Of a DNA stretch of 7,508 nucleotides, positions 1 to 6,250 are shown in pieces. This stretch comes from an uncultured Synergistales bacterium (GTDB lineage Bacteria > Synergistota > Synergistia > Synergistales > Aminobacteriaceae). The stretch spans positions 1-7,508 of the forward strand of contig CALFXN010000368.1 in the NCBI GenBank assembly GCA_937957815.1, given 5' to 3'. A program made the position numbers and the translations under genes. The notes under the pieces are model-generated. The model was not told the origin of the DNA. It saw nothing but the letters and a program-made list of their open reading frames with translations, and did no database searches. Each line of letters starts with the position of its first letter. Within the stretch, counting starts at the first letter, position 1.

Positions 1-1
1 C

Positions 2-1096
2 TTCGTGAAATGGCTGCGGGAGGCACACCTCGACGTTATCGTCGATCCGATCGGCAATGTCTGCGGCGTGCGACCGGGGCGGAAGAAAGACGCGAAACCC
101 GTGGTGATGGGGTCGCATCTCGATACGGTCACCGACGCTGGGCCGTATGACGGCGCCTTCGGCGTCCTCTCGGGCCTCGAGGTGATCCGGACGCTGAACG
201 ATCACGGTATCGAGACGGAAACCCCCGTAGCGGTCGCGGCGTTCACCAACGAGGAGGGCGCGCGGTTCCAGCCGGACATGATGGGGAGTCTCTACGTGTC
301 GGGACAGCTGGATCCCGACCGTGCGTATCGTGCGATGGACGACGACGGCGTTTCGGTCCGCGAGGAACTCGAGCGGATCGGGTACCTCGGAAGCGGGAAG
401 ATCGACGCGTCCGCGTATCTGGAACTCCACGTCGAGCAGGGGCCGGTTCTCGACAGGGAAAGGGTCCGGATCGGCATCGTACAGGGAATCCAGGGGATCG
501 CGTGGTGGTACGGCCGTTTCGGCGGCGAGGCGAATCACGCGGGAACCACTCCGCTCGAATACAGGAAAGCCGCGCTCCTCGCGGCCTCCGAACTGTGCCG
601 CGGGTTGCGTGATCTCGCGTTGAAGCTCGGAGGCGGAAGCGTCGCGACGATGGGTCGTCTCCGCGTCGTTCCCGATGTCGTGAACGTCATCCCGTCGGAG
701 GCGTATTTCACGATCGATTTCCGGCAGTACGACGACGACCTCTTCGCGCGCGGAAAACGCGACGTGGAGGAACTTGTCCGCGGGATCGCGCAACGGCACG
801 GAGTACCCTTCGATCTCGAGCAGAAGGTCGACGCTTTGCCTGTCCGTTTCGTGCCTTTCATGGTGCAGCTCGCGGAACGCGCCGCGCGGGGGCTCGACTT
901 GTCGACGGTCTTCATGCCGAGCGGCGCGGGGCACGACGCGCAGTTCATGCACCGCGTCTGCCCGACGGCCATGATTTTCGTGCCGTCCATCGGCGGACGG
1001 AGTCACTGCCCCGAGGAACGGACGGAACCGGAGGATCTCGTCAACGGGGCGAACGTCTTGCTCCGGTGCGTGCTCGAGCTCGTTTCCGCGAACTGA
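2..1096 (+). CDS. M20-family Zn-dependent amidase (N-carbamoyl-L-amino acid hydrolase / allantoate amidohydrolase type), 5' partial
   Basis: This is a cytosolic binuclear-metal hydrolase that cleaves ureido or amide bonds, such as N-carbamoyl-L-amino acids, beta-ureidopropionate or allantoate. Counting from the GTG at position 5, I see these family motifs: SHLDTV with metal ligands H38 and D40 region, D49 in GPYDGAFG, NEEG (82-85), LHVEQGP (141-147, H142), ANHAGTTPL (176-184) in the dimerisation/lid domain, GAGHDA (307-312) and GRSHCPEE (331-338, H334). These define the hydantoinase/carbamoylase branch of peptidase family M20. The in-frame codon at 2-4 is open, and the protein starts inside the 'WLREA..DV..D.IGN' region. 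Family members are usually near 410 residues, so about 40-50 N-terminal residues lie before the window and the GTG is internal. The exact substrate cannot be read from sequence. The gene is separated from the operon downstream by 136 bp with its own promoter, so a functional link to it is not implied. Confidence 0.93.
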   Translation, partial: FVKWLREAHLDVIVDPIGNVCGVRPGRKKDAKPVVMGSHLDTVTDAGPYDGAFGVLSGLEVIRTLNDHGIETETPVAVAAFTNEEGARFQPDMMGSLYVSGQLDPDRAYRAMDDDGVSVREELERIGYLGSGKIDASAYLELHVEQGPVLDRERVRIGIVQGIQGIAWWYGRFGGEANHAGTTPLEYRKAALLAASELCRGLRDLALKLGGGSVATMGRLRVVPDVVNVIPSEAYFTIDFRQYDDDLFARGKRDVEELVRGIAQRHGVPFDLEQKVDALPVRFVPFMVQLAERAARGLDLSTVFMPSGAGHDAQFMHRVCPTAMIFVPSIGGRSHCPEERTEPEDLVNGANVLLRCVLELVSAN

Positions 1097-1123
1097 CGCT
1101 TCCTTTGACGAAGTCGCTTTTTT
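1088..1123 (+). terminator. Possible weak intrinsic terminator after the amidase gene
   Basis: An interrupted stem can be drawn just past the amidase stop codon: GCGA (1088-1091) with TCGC (1114-1117), and CTTC (1099-1102) with GAAG (1110-1113), directly followed by six T (1118-1123). The left arm carries a large bulge, so the stem is not strong. The T-run at the right place is the main support. It could be chance. Confidence 0.3.
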
Positions 1124-1135
1124 CGCGATACGTGG

Positions 1136-1164
1136 GTGACAAACCCGCGGTACGGGAATAGAAT
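1136..1164 (+). promoter_or_regulatory. Sigma70-type promoter of the hyf/ehr-like operon
   Basis: A -35 box GTGACA (1136-1141, 5 of 6 to TTGACA) and a -10 box TAGAAT (1159-1164, 5 of 6 to TATAAT) are separated by exactly 17 bp. The predicted transcription start is near 1171, giving a leader of about 62 nt before the hyfB GTG start. It sits in the only sizeable intergenic gap of the window and points into the five-gene operon. No sigma54 (-24 GG / -12 GC) element was recognised here, although enterobacterial formate hydrogenlyase operons use one. Transcription start is inferred, not shown. Confidence 0.55.
1144..1156. repeat. Short inverted repeat CCCG-N5-CGGG inside the promoter spacer
   Basis: CCCG (1144-1147) and CGGG (1153-1156) form a perfect 4-bp inverted repeat around a 5-bp centre, and CCGCGG (1145-1150) is itself palindromic. 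It lies between the -35 and -10 boxes, where a regulator could bind. In GC-rich DNA such short repeats are common, so the weight is low. Confidence 0.25.
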
Positions 1165-1176
1165 CCTGATTTGTGC

Positions 1177-1197
1177 GTCCGTGAACGTTTGACGGAC
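1177..1197. repeat. 21-bp imperfect dyad in the hyfB leader (possible operator or RNA hairpin)
   Basis: GTCCGT (1177-1182) and ACGGAC (1192-1197) are perfect 6-bp inverted arms around a 9-bp centre. Two more symmetric pairs lie inside, making 8 of 10 pairs match about position 1187. It starts about 6 bp after the predicted transcription start, so it could be an operator for a repressor or a hairpin in the mRNA leader. The next T-run (1207-1213) is nine bases past the dyad, too far for a standard attenuator. No known regulator site was recognised. Confidence 0.4.
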
Positions 1198-1221
1198 ATG
1201 AAACGGTTTTTTTCGGAAGGC

Positions 1222-1226
1222 GAGGG
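1222..1226 (+). promoter_or_regulatory. Ribosome binding site that fixes the GTG start of hyfB
   Basis: GAGGG lies 6 nt before the GTG at 1233, and a further GGAAGG is at 1215-1220. The first in-frame ATG (1251, residue 7) has no SD-like sequence at proper distance, so the GTG start is preferred. Confidence 0.6.
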
Positions 1227-1232
1227 TGTTCG

Positions 1233-3221
1233 GTGGCGTTTTTTCTGTTGATGTCTCTCCTGGCGTATCTGCTCTCGGGAGCCGGGGCTCTCCTGAAGGG
1301 ACGGCATCCGGCATGGGGAGCGAGGATCGTTCCGTTCGGAAGCCTCGCGGCGTCGCTTTTCGCCCTCGTTCCCGTCGTCTACGTCCTTGCGGGCGGCTCT
1401 CCCGTGGACTTCCGCGCCTCGTGGAGTCTGCCGGTCGGGTCGTTCCATCTGCATCTCGATCAGCTTTCGGCATGGTTCGCGCTGCCGGTCCTTCTCGTCT
1501 CGCCGATTGTCTCGTTCTACGGCGCCGGGTACCTGCGACACCACGACCGTCCGCTGGAGACGGACGCGTGCGGCTTCTTCCTCCAGCTTCTTGCCGGAGG
1601 GATGCTCTTCGTGCTGCTCGCGTCGGACGGACTGCTCTTCCTGTTCGCGTGGGAGATCATGTCCATCGCGGCGTTCTTCCTCGTCGTCTTCGAGCACGGG
1701 GACGACGACGTCCGCCGGGCCGGATGGGTCTACCTCGTCGCGACGCACCTCGGAACCGCGTTCCTGTTCGCGATGTTCGTGCTTCTCGGGGGCATGTGCG
1801 GATCGTTCGATTTCGCCGATTTCGAAGGGCTCGGCGGTGTTCCGGACGTCGTGTTCATCCTCGCGGTGATCGGATTCGGCGCGAAGGCGGGTTTCTTCGG
1901 ACTTCACGTCTGGCTGCCGGAGGCGCACCCGGCGGCTCCCTCGCACGTTTCGGGGCTCATGAGCGGCGTCATGATCAAGACGGGGATCTACGGTCTGCTC
2001 CGCGTGATGGTTCTCGCGAACGACTGGCCCGCGTGGTGGGGCTGGACTTTCATCGGGATCGGCGTCATTTCGGGCGTCGGCGGCGTGATCTATGCGCTCG
2101 TCCAGCACGACTTCAAGCGTCTTCTGGCGTACAGCAGCGTCGAGAATATCGGGATCATCTGTCTTGGAATCGGAGTCGGCGTCTTCGGCATCGGTTCGGC
2201 CGGTCCCGTCGCCCGGCTTGCCATGGCCGGAGCGCTGTTGCACGTCCTGAATCACGCGGTTTTCAAGACGGGGCTTTTTCTGGGAGCGGGAGCCGTGATA
2301 CAGGCCGTCGGCACGAGAGATCTCGATATCCTCGGCGGACTCCAGAAGAGAATGCCGGTTACGGGCCTTTCCTTCCTCGTCGCGTCGGCAGCGATCTGCG
2401 GACTGCCGCCGCTGAACGGTTTCGTCAGCGAATTCCTGATTTATCTCGCGTCATACTGGAGCGTGTTGCCGCAGGGGTTCCCGTCGGTGAATCTCCGCGT
2501 GGGAGGGTTCGTCGTCATTTCGTCCCTGGCGTTGATCGGTGGACTCGCGGCGATGTGTTTCACGAAGGTCTACGGGACGGTTTTTCTCGGTGAGCCCCGT
2601 TCGGCCCGCGTTGCGGGTGCGGCGGATCCCGAGCCGTGCATGGCGGTCCCCCTCCGTATCGTCGCGGCGCTCTGCGTCGCGTTCGGTCTCGGCGGAAGCG
2701 TCCTGATGCTTCTCGTCTCTCCGGCCGCCGCGCGGATTCACCCGCTCGCGCTCGCCGCGTCGGATACGACTCCGCTTCGCGACGCGGCCTTGTTCTATCT
2801 CAACGTCACGTTCGCCGTCTGCGCGCTCGCCGCCGTTGCGTACGGCCTCGTGCGCCTTCGGGGGCGTCTTCTGTCGGGACGCGCCGTCCGGACGGGGCCG
2901 ACATGGGGGTGCGGCTATCCGTACGGGACGCCGCGGATGCAGTATACGGCCTCGTCGTTCGCGCAGCCGCTCGTCGTCGCCTTCCGGTCGTTTCTGCGCA
3001 CCGAACTCGGCGGCGACTGGCCTTCCGGATATCTTCCGGGACCGTCTGACTTCCGCACGCATACGCCGGGACTCTTCATGCACCGAGTCTACATGCCGGT
3101 CTTCGCGGCGTTCTCATGGGCGGCCGGGTGGATGCGCCGGATCCAGCACGGCGGGACGCACGCCTATGTCTTCTACATCCTCCTTGCGCTGGCCGCGGTC
3201 CTCTTCTGGAGCCTGCTGTGA
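1233..3221 (+). CDS. hyfB: HyfB-like antiporter-type membrane subunit of a group 4 hydrogenase / Ehr complex
   Basis: A 662-residue integral membrane protein of the NuoL/M/N-MrpA/D (proton-conducting transporter) family. It is expected to move H+ or Na+ in the membrane arm of the complex. Visible family landmarks are W-E141 in the TM5 region, GFGAKAG with K218, HPAAPSH (232-238), K249, DFKRLLAYSS (293-302), H337-x3-H341-x3-K345, LPPLNGFVSE (391-400) and FTKVYG (443-448). Lys and Glu residues at these places form the charged axis of the proton path in this family. The C-terminal extension has WGCGY (558-562) followed by MQYTASS (569-575), a mark of HyfB rather than of plain NuoL or Mrp proteins. 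Length is close to E. coli HyfB (672). GTG is chosen as start because of its ribosome site. It is the first gene of the operon, and its TGA overlaps the GTG of hyfC by 4 bp. Homology is very clear; whether the complex is a hydrogenase depends on HyfG. Confidence 0.93.
   Translation: MAFFLLMSLLAYLLSGAGALLKGRHPAWGARIVPFGSLAASLFALVPVVYVLAGGSPVDFRASWSLPVGSFHLHLDQLSAWFALPVLLVSPIVSFYGAGYLRHHDRPLETDACGFFLQLLAGGMLFVLLASDGLLFLFAWEIMSIAAFFLVVFEHGDDDVRRAGWVYLVATHLGTAFLFAMFVLLGGMCGSFDFADFEGLGGVPDVVFILAVIGFGAKAGFFGLHVWLPEAHPAAPSHVSGLMSGVMIKTGIYGLLRVMVLANDWPAWWGWTFIGIGVISGVGGVIYALVQHDFKRLLAYSSVENIGIICLGIGVGVFGIGSAGPVARLAMAGALLHVLNHAVFKTGLFLGAGAVIQAVGTRDLDILGGLQKRMPVTGLSFLVASAAICGLPPLNGFVSEFLIYLASYWSVLPQGFPSVNLRVGGFVVISSLALIGGLAAMCFTKVYGTVFLGEPRSARVAGAADPEPCMAVPLRIVAALCVAFGLGGSVLMLLVSPAAARIHPLALAASDTTPLRDAALFYLNVTFAVCALAAVAYGLVRLRGRLLSGRAVRTGPTWGCGYPYGTPRMQYTASSFAQPLVVAFRSFLRTELGGDWPSGYLPGPSDFRTHTPGLFMHRVYMPVFAAFSWAAGWMRRIQHGGTHAYVFYILLALAAVLFWSLL
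3208..3211 (+). promoter_or_regulatory. Ribosome binding site that fixes the start of hyfC
   Basis: GGAG ends 6 nt before the GTG at 3218, inside the last codons of hyfB. It supports this GTG over the in-frame ATG at 3116, which would add 34 residues of charged, non-membrane sequence read out of frame from hyfB. Confidence 0.6.
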
Positions 3222-4141
3222 TCGCCGATACGTTCGCCGCTCTCGGCGGCGTCGCGCTCGCGCTCGTTCTCTCACCGTTCCTGCGGACGATCATCGACCG
3301 GACGAAAGCCCGGATGGCCGGCCGCCAGGGGCCTCCGGTGCTGCAACCCTACTGGAGCCTCGCGCGCCTTCTCCGCAAGGGGGCCGTCTACAGCTCGACG
3401 ACGACCTGGATCTTCCGTGCCGGGCCCGTCGTGACGCTCGCGACGATCCTCGGCGCGCTCTGCCTCGTCCCGTTCGGGGGCAGACCTGCGCTGCTGCACT
3501 TCGAGGGAGACGTTCTCCTCATGGCGTATCTTCTCGGGCTTGGGCGTTTCTTCACGATTCTTGCGGCGCTCGACACGGGGTCGAGCTTCGAGGGGATGGG
3601 AGCGAACCGCGAGGCGTTCTTCTCCGCGCTCGGCGAACCCGCGCTGCTTCTCGGCGTGGCCGGACTCGGCGCGATTACCGGAAGCGTGTCGCTCAGCGGA
3701 ATCTACGGCCGGATAGGGACGTCCGCGTTTCTTGGGGCGCATATGCCGGCGATGATTTTCATTCTGGCGACGTTCGTGATCGTCTATCTGACCGAAAACG
3801 CCCGAATCCCCGTCGACGACCCTACGACGCATCTCGAGCTCACGATGATCCACGAGGTCATGGTTCTCGACCACTGCGGCACGGATCTCGCGTTCATCGA
3901 ATACGCGGGCGCGCTCAAGCTCTGGGTTCTGGGGCTCCTGATCACCGGACTCGTCTTCCCGGTCCATACAGGATCGGCGTTGCTGGACGCATGCGTGACG
4001 CTCGCCTGCATGTTCGTCCTCCAGATAGGAGTGGGACTCGTGGAGTCGCTCGTGGCGAGGCTCAAGATGGGGAGAACGCCGCTACTTCTCGGCATCGCGT
4101 TCGTGATGTCGGCCCTCTGGGTCATGTGGGTGGTGAGGTAG
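3218..4141 (+). CDS. hyfC: HyfC/HycD-like (NuoH-type) membrane linker subunit
   Basis: A 307-residue membrane protein of the complex I subunit 1 (NuoH) family, the same length as E. coli HycD. It anchors the soluble arm to the membrane and passes the redox-driven change to the antiporter-like subunits. Visible motifs are RMAGRQGPPVLQPYW (32-46) in the first cytoplasmic loop, DTGSSFEGMGANRE (119-132), and ENARIPVDDPTTHLE (193-207) followed by IHEVMVLD (211-218). The acidic residues E193, D200, D201, E207 and E213 belong to the conserved charged loops of this family. About eight membrane helices are apparent. I place the start at the GTG overlapping the hyfB stop (GTGA), backed by GGAG and by alignment to the family; a longer reading from ATG 3116 is artificial. 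The overlap suggests translational coupling to hyfB. The next gene starts 4 nt after its stop. Confidence 0.93.
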   Translation: MIADTFAALGGVALALVLSPFLRTIIDRTKARMAGRQGPPVLQPYWSLARLLRKGAVYSSTTTWIFRAGPVVTLATILGALCLVPFGGRPALLHFEGDVLLMAYLLGLGRFFTILAALDTGSSFEGMGANREAFFSALGEPALLLGVAGLGAITGSVSLSGIYGRIGTSAFLGAHMPAMIFILATFVIVYLTENARIPVDDPTTHLELTMIHEVMVLDHCGTDLAFIEYAGALKLWVLGLLITGLVFPVHTGSALLDACVTLACMFVLQIGVGLVESLVARLKMGRTPLLLGIAFVMSALWVMWVVR

Positions 4142-4145
4142 GATC

Positions 4146-4784
4146 ATGATCGACCAGAGTATCATCGCCCTGCTGCTTCTCGTCAATCTGCGGATGTTCG
4201 CGACGTCGCGCGTCGACAGCCTGGTCCGGTGCGTCGCGGCGCAGGCGTTCCTTCTCGTGTGTCTTGCGGTTGTCACGCACGAGGGGAGCCTCTCGTGGGA
4301 AGCGTGGACGTTCCTCTCTGTGACGGGGCTCGTCAAGTGCGCCGCGCTTCCGGCGCTGATGACGCGCGCGCTCCGTTCCGCGGGGATACGGCGAGAGGTC
4401 GAACCGCTCGTCGGGTACCGGGTTTCGCTCTTCATCGGACTCGCCGCGACGGGGTTCTCCGTCTGGGCGGCGGAGAAACTTCCGATGCCCGCGGGAGCGG
4501 CCGATCCGCTCGTCGTCGCTGTCGCGCTCATTTCGATGATTACGGGGATCTTCCTGATCGTGGCGAGACGGAAGGCGATCTCGCAGGCGATCGGGTACCT
4601 CGCGATGGAGAACGGAATCTACGTCCTCGCCCCGGCGCTCGCGGTCCACGGTCCGCTCATCGTCGAGACGGGAGTTCTTCTCGACGTTTTCGTCGGGGTC
4701 TTCATCATGGGCGTCATCATCCTGCACATCCGGCAGGAGTTCAGGCATATCGACATCGACAGACTCTCCGAGCTGAAGGACTGA
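4146..4784 (+). CDS. hyfE: HyfE-like membrane subunit with NuoK-like part
   Basis: A 212-residue very hydrophobic protein, close to E. coli HyfE (216 residues). The second half resembles NuoK: IGYLAMENGIYVLA (149-162) carries E155, and VETGVLLDVFVGVFIMGV (173-190) carries E174 and D180, acidic residues within membrane helices as in complex I ion-path subunits. About six or seven helices can be seen, and the C terminus (from residue 194) is hydrophilic. The ATG at 4146 is preceded by GAGG (4135-4138) at 7 nt, so the start is good. It follows hyfC directly. In E. coli hyf a second antiporter gene (hyfD) lies between hyfC and hyfE; here it is absent. The order hyfC-hyfE-hyfF is what simpler group 4 and Ehr clusters show. 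Confidence 0.9.
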   Translation: MIDQSIIALLLLVNLRMFATSRVDSLVRCVAAQAFLLVCLAVVTHEGSLSWEAWTFLSVTGLVKCAALPALMTRALRSAGIRREVEPLVGYRVSLFIGLAATGFSVWAAEKLPMPAGAADPLVVAVALISMITGIFLIVARRKAISQAIGYLAMENGIYVLAPALAVHGPLIVETGVLLDVFVGVFIMGVIILHIRQEFRHIDIDRLSELKD

Positions 4785-4788
4785 TCGC

Positions 4789-6249
4789 ATGATGCTCAGA
4801 ATCCTGTTTCTCGCGCCTTTCGCGGCCGGGCTCGCGAGCCTGGGAATTTCGTCGCCCCGCGTCCGGCGACGCCTGATTACGATCGTGTCGTTCTTTCACC
4901 TGGCCTGCACCCTCATCGTCTGGAGAACCGGCTTCGAGCCGTCGGCCGGACGGTGGATCGGCCTGGACGCGCTCTCGATGCTCTTTCTGCTGATCACGAG
5001 CGTCCTTTTCGCGTCGTCGTCGTTCGCGACGGTCGCGTACCTCCGAGGACACGAACTCCCCGTCGAAAGCCGGGGACGCTTCTCCCGCGAGGCCGTCTTC
5101 ACGTGCGCGATGCTCTTCTTCCTCGGCACGACGACGCTCGCGATCCTGAGCCTGCACACGGGCGTCTTCTGGATGGCCATCGAGGCGACGACGCTCGCGA
5201 GCGCTCCGCTGATCAGCTATCAGCGTTCGTCACGGTCGCTCGAGGCGACGTGGAAATACCTTCTGATCTGCTCGGTCGGCATCGCGATCGCACTCGTCGG
5301 CAACACGGCGCTTGCCGTGTCGGTCGCGTTCGATCCCGCGACGTACGGCCTTCCGATGACGTTTCGGGATCTCGCCGAACGCGCCGTTTCGCTCAATCCG
5401 GTCTGGCTGAAGGTTGCGTTCGCGCTCATTCTCGTCGGCTACGGCACGAAGATGGGGCTCGCGCCGATGCACACATGGCTGCCCGACGCGCACAGCGAGG
5501 CGCCGTCGCCGGTATCGGCGCTGCTTTCGGGCGCGTTGCTCAACTGCGCCTTCCTCGGCATTCTGCGGACCAACGCGATCCTCGTGCGCGCGGGAATCGG
5601 CGGGTACAGCAACGGCCTTCTCGCCGCGTTCGGCGCGCTGTCGATGCTCCTCGCCGGGTGGTTCGTGCTCCGGCAGGCGGACTTCAAGCGCCTGCTCGCG
5701 TATTCGAGCATCGAGCACATGGGGATCCTCGCGATCGCGGCCGGAGCGGGAGCTTCCTTCGGCGGACTGCTGCACGCGCTCAACCACTCCCTGACGAAGG
5801 GGGCGCTGTTCCTTCTCGCGGGGACGATTCTGGGCGCGTACCACACGAAGTCGACGCGCGCGGTGTCGGGCCTCATCCGCATCTCGCCCGCAACGGGGCT
5901 TCTCTGGATCGCGGGCTTTCTCGCGATCTGCGGCGTGCCCCCGTTCGGGACGTTCGTGAGCGAGTTCTCGGTCATGGCGGTCCTTGGCCGCGGCGGACGA
6001 TGGTGGCTTCTCGCGGCGTTCCTCTCGGCGCTCGGGATCGTCTTCGTCGGCATGTGGCGAATCGTCATCCCGATGGCGTTCGGACGTCCGTCCGATCCCG
6101 CCGTCTGCGTTCCCAGGTCGCGTCCGATCGAAGCCGCCGACGTTCCGCCGCTCGCGCTCTGCTGCATGGTGCTTCTGTTCGGGATCTGGCTGCCGTCGCC
6201 GATCGCGCGGCTCATCGAACATGCGTCGGCCATCGCGGGAGGGCTCTGA
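4789..6249 (+). CDS. hyfF: HyfF-like antiporter-type membrane subunit
   Basis: A 486-residue membrane protein of the NuoL/M/N family, the second ion-translocating subunit of the complex. Landmarks are MAIEATTLAS (129-138) with E132 in the TM5 region, GYGTKMGLAPMHTWLPDAH (217-235) with K221, EAPSPVSALLSG (237-248), ADFKRLLAYSSIEHMG (297-312), H329-x3-H333-x3-K337, and GVPPFGTFVSE (382-392). About 14 helices are expected. It is shorter than E. coli HyfF (526) and ends soon after its last helix, with no long lateral amphipathic-helix extension like that of NuoL. Two ATG codons stand together at 4789 and 4792; AAGGA (4776-4780) lies 8 nt before the first, so 4789 is preferred, with 4792 almost as good. 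It starts 4 nt after hyfE, and hyfG follows after one base. HyfD could be an alternative name, but the place after hyfE and before the large subunit fits HyfF. Confidence 0.9.
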   Translation: MMLRILFLAPFAAGLASLGISSPRVRRRLITIVSFFHLACTLIVWRTGFEPSAGRWIGLDALSMLFLLITSVLFASSSFATVAYLRGHELPVESRGRFSREAVFTCAMLFFLGTTTLAILSLHTGVFWMAIEATTLASAPLISYQRSSRSLEATWKYLLICSVGIAIALVGNTALAVSVAFDPATYGLPMTFRDLAERAVSLNPVWLKVAFALILVGYGTKMGLAPMHTWLPDAHSEAPSPVSALLSGALLNCAFLGILRTNAILVRAGIGGYSNGLLAAFGALSMLLAGWFVLRQADFKRLLAYSSIEHMGILAIAAGAGASFGGLLHALNHSLTKGALFLLAGTILGAYHTKSTRAVSGLIRISPATGLLWIAGFLAICGVPPFGTFVSEFSVMAVLGRGGRWWLLAAFLSALGIVFVGMWRIVIPMAFGRPSDPAVCVPRSRPIEAADVPPLALCCMVLLFGIWLPSPIARLIEHASAIAGGL

Positions 6250-6250
6250 T

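Noticed and set aside
1105..1132. Alternative promoter with TTGACG at 1105-1110 and GATACG at 1127-1132
   Set aside because: The -10 part matches only 3 of 6 bases; the GTGACA/TAGAAT pair is much better.
1198..1251. Small upstream frame of 17 codons (starts MKRFFSEGEG) overlapping the hyfB start
   Set aside because: No good ribosome site before its ATG and no regulatory residue pattern such as codon runs; likely chance, though it could affect hyfB translation if used.
1041..2255. Long reverse-strand open frame of 404 codons opposite hyfB
   Set aside because: It is rich in Arg, Glu and Asp with no domain and lies opposite a clear membrane gene. Such frames arise from GC-rich codon use.
1226..2593. 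Forward open frame of 455 codons in another frame of hyfB; similar ones at 2836-4149 and 4953-6254
   Set aside because: Arg-rich translations without homology, overlapping strongly supported membrane genes in the frame.
3116..3217. N-terminal extension of hyfC from ATG 3116
   Set aside because: The added residues are a frame-shifted reading of the hyfB end and do not resemble the NuoH family. GTG 3218 gives the expected 307 residues and has a GGAG site.
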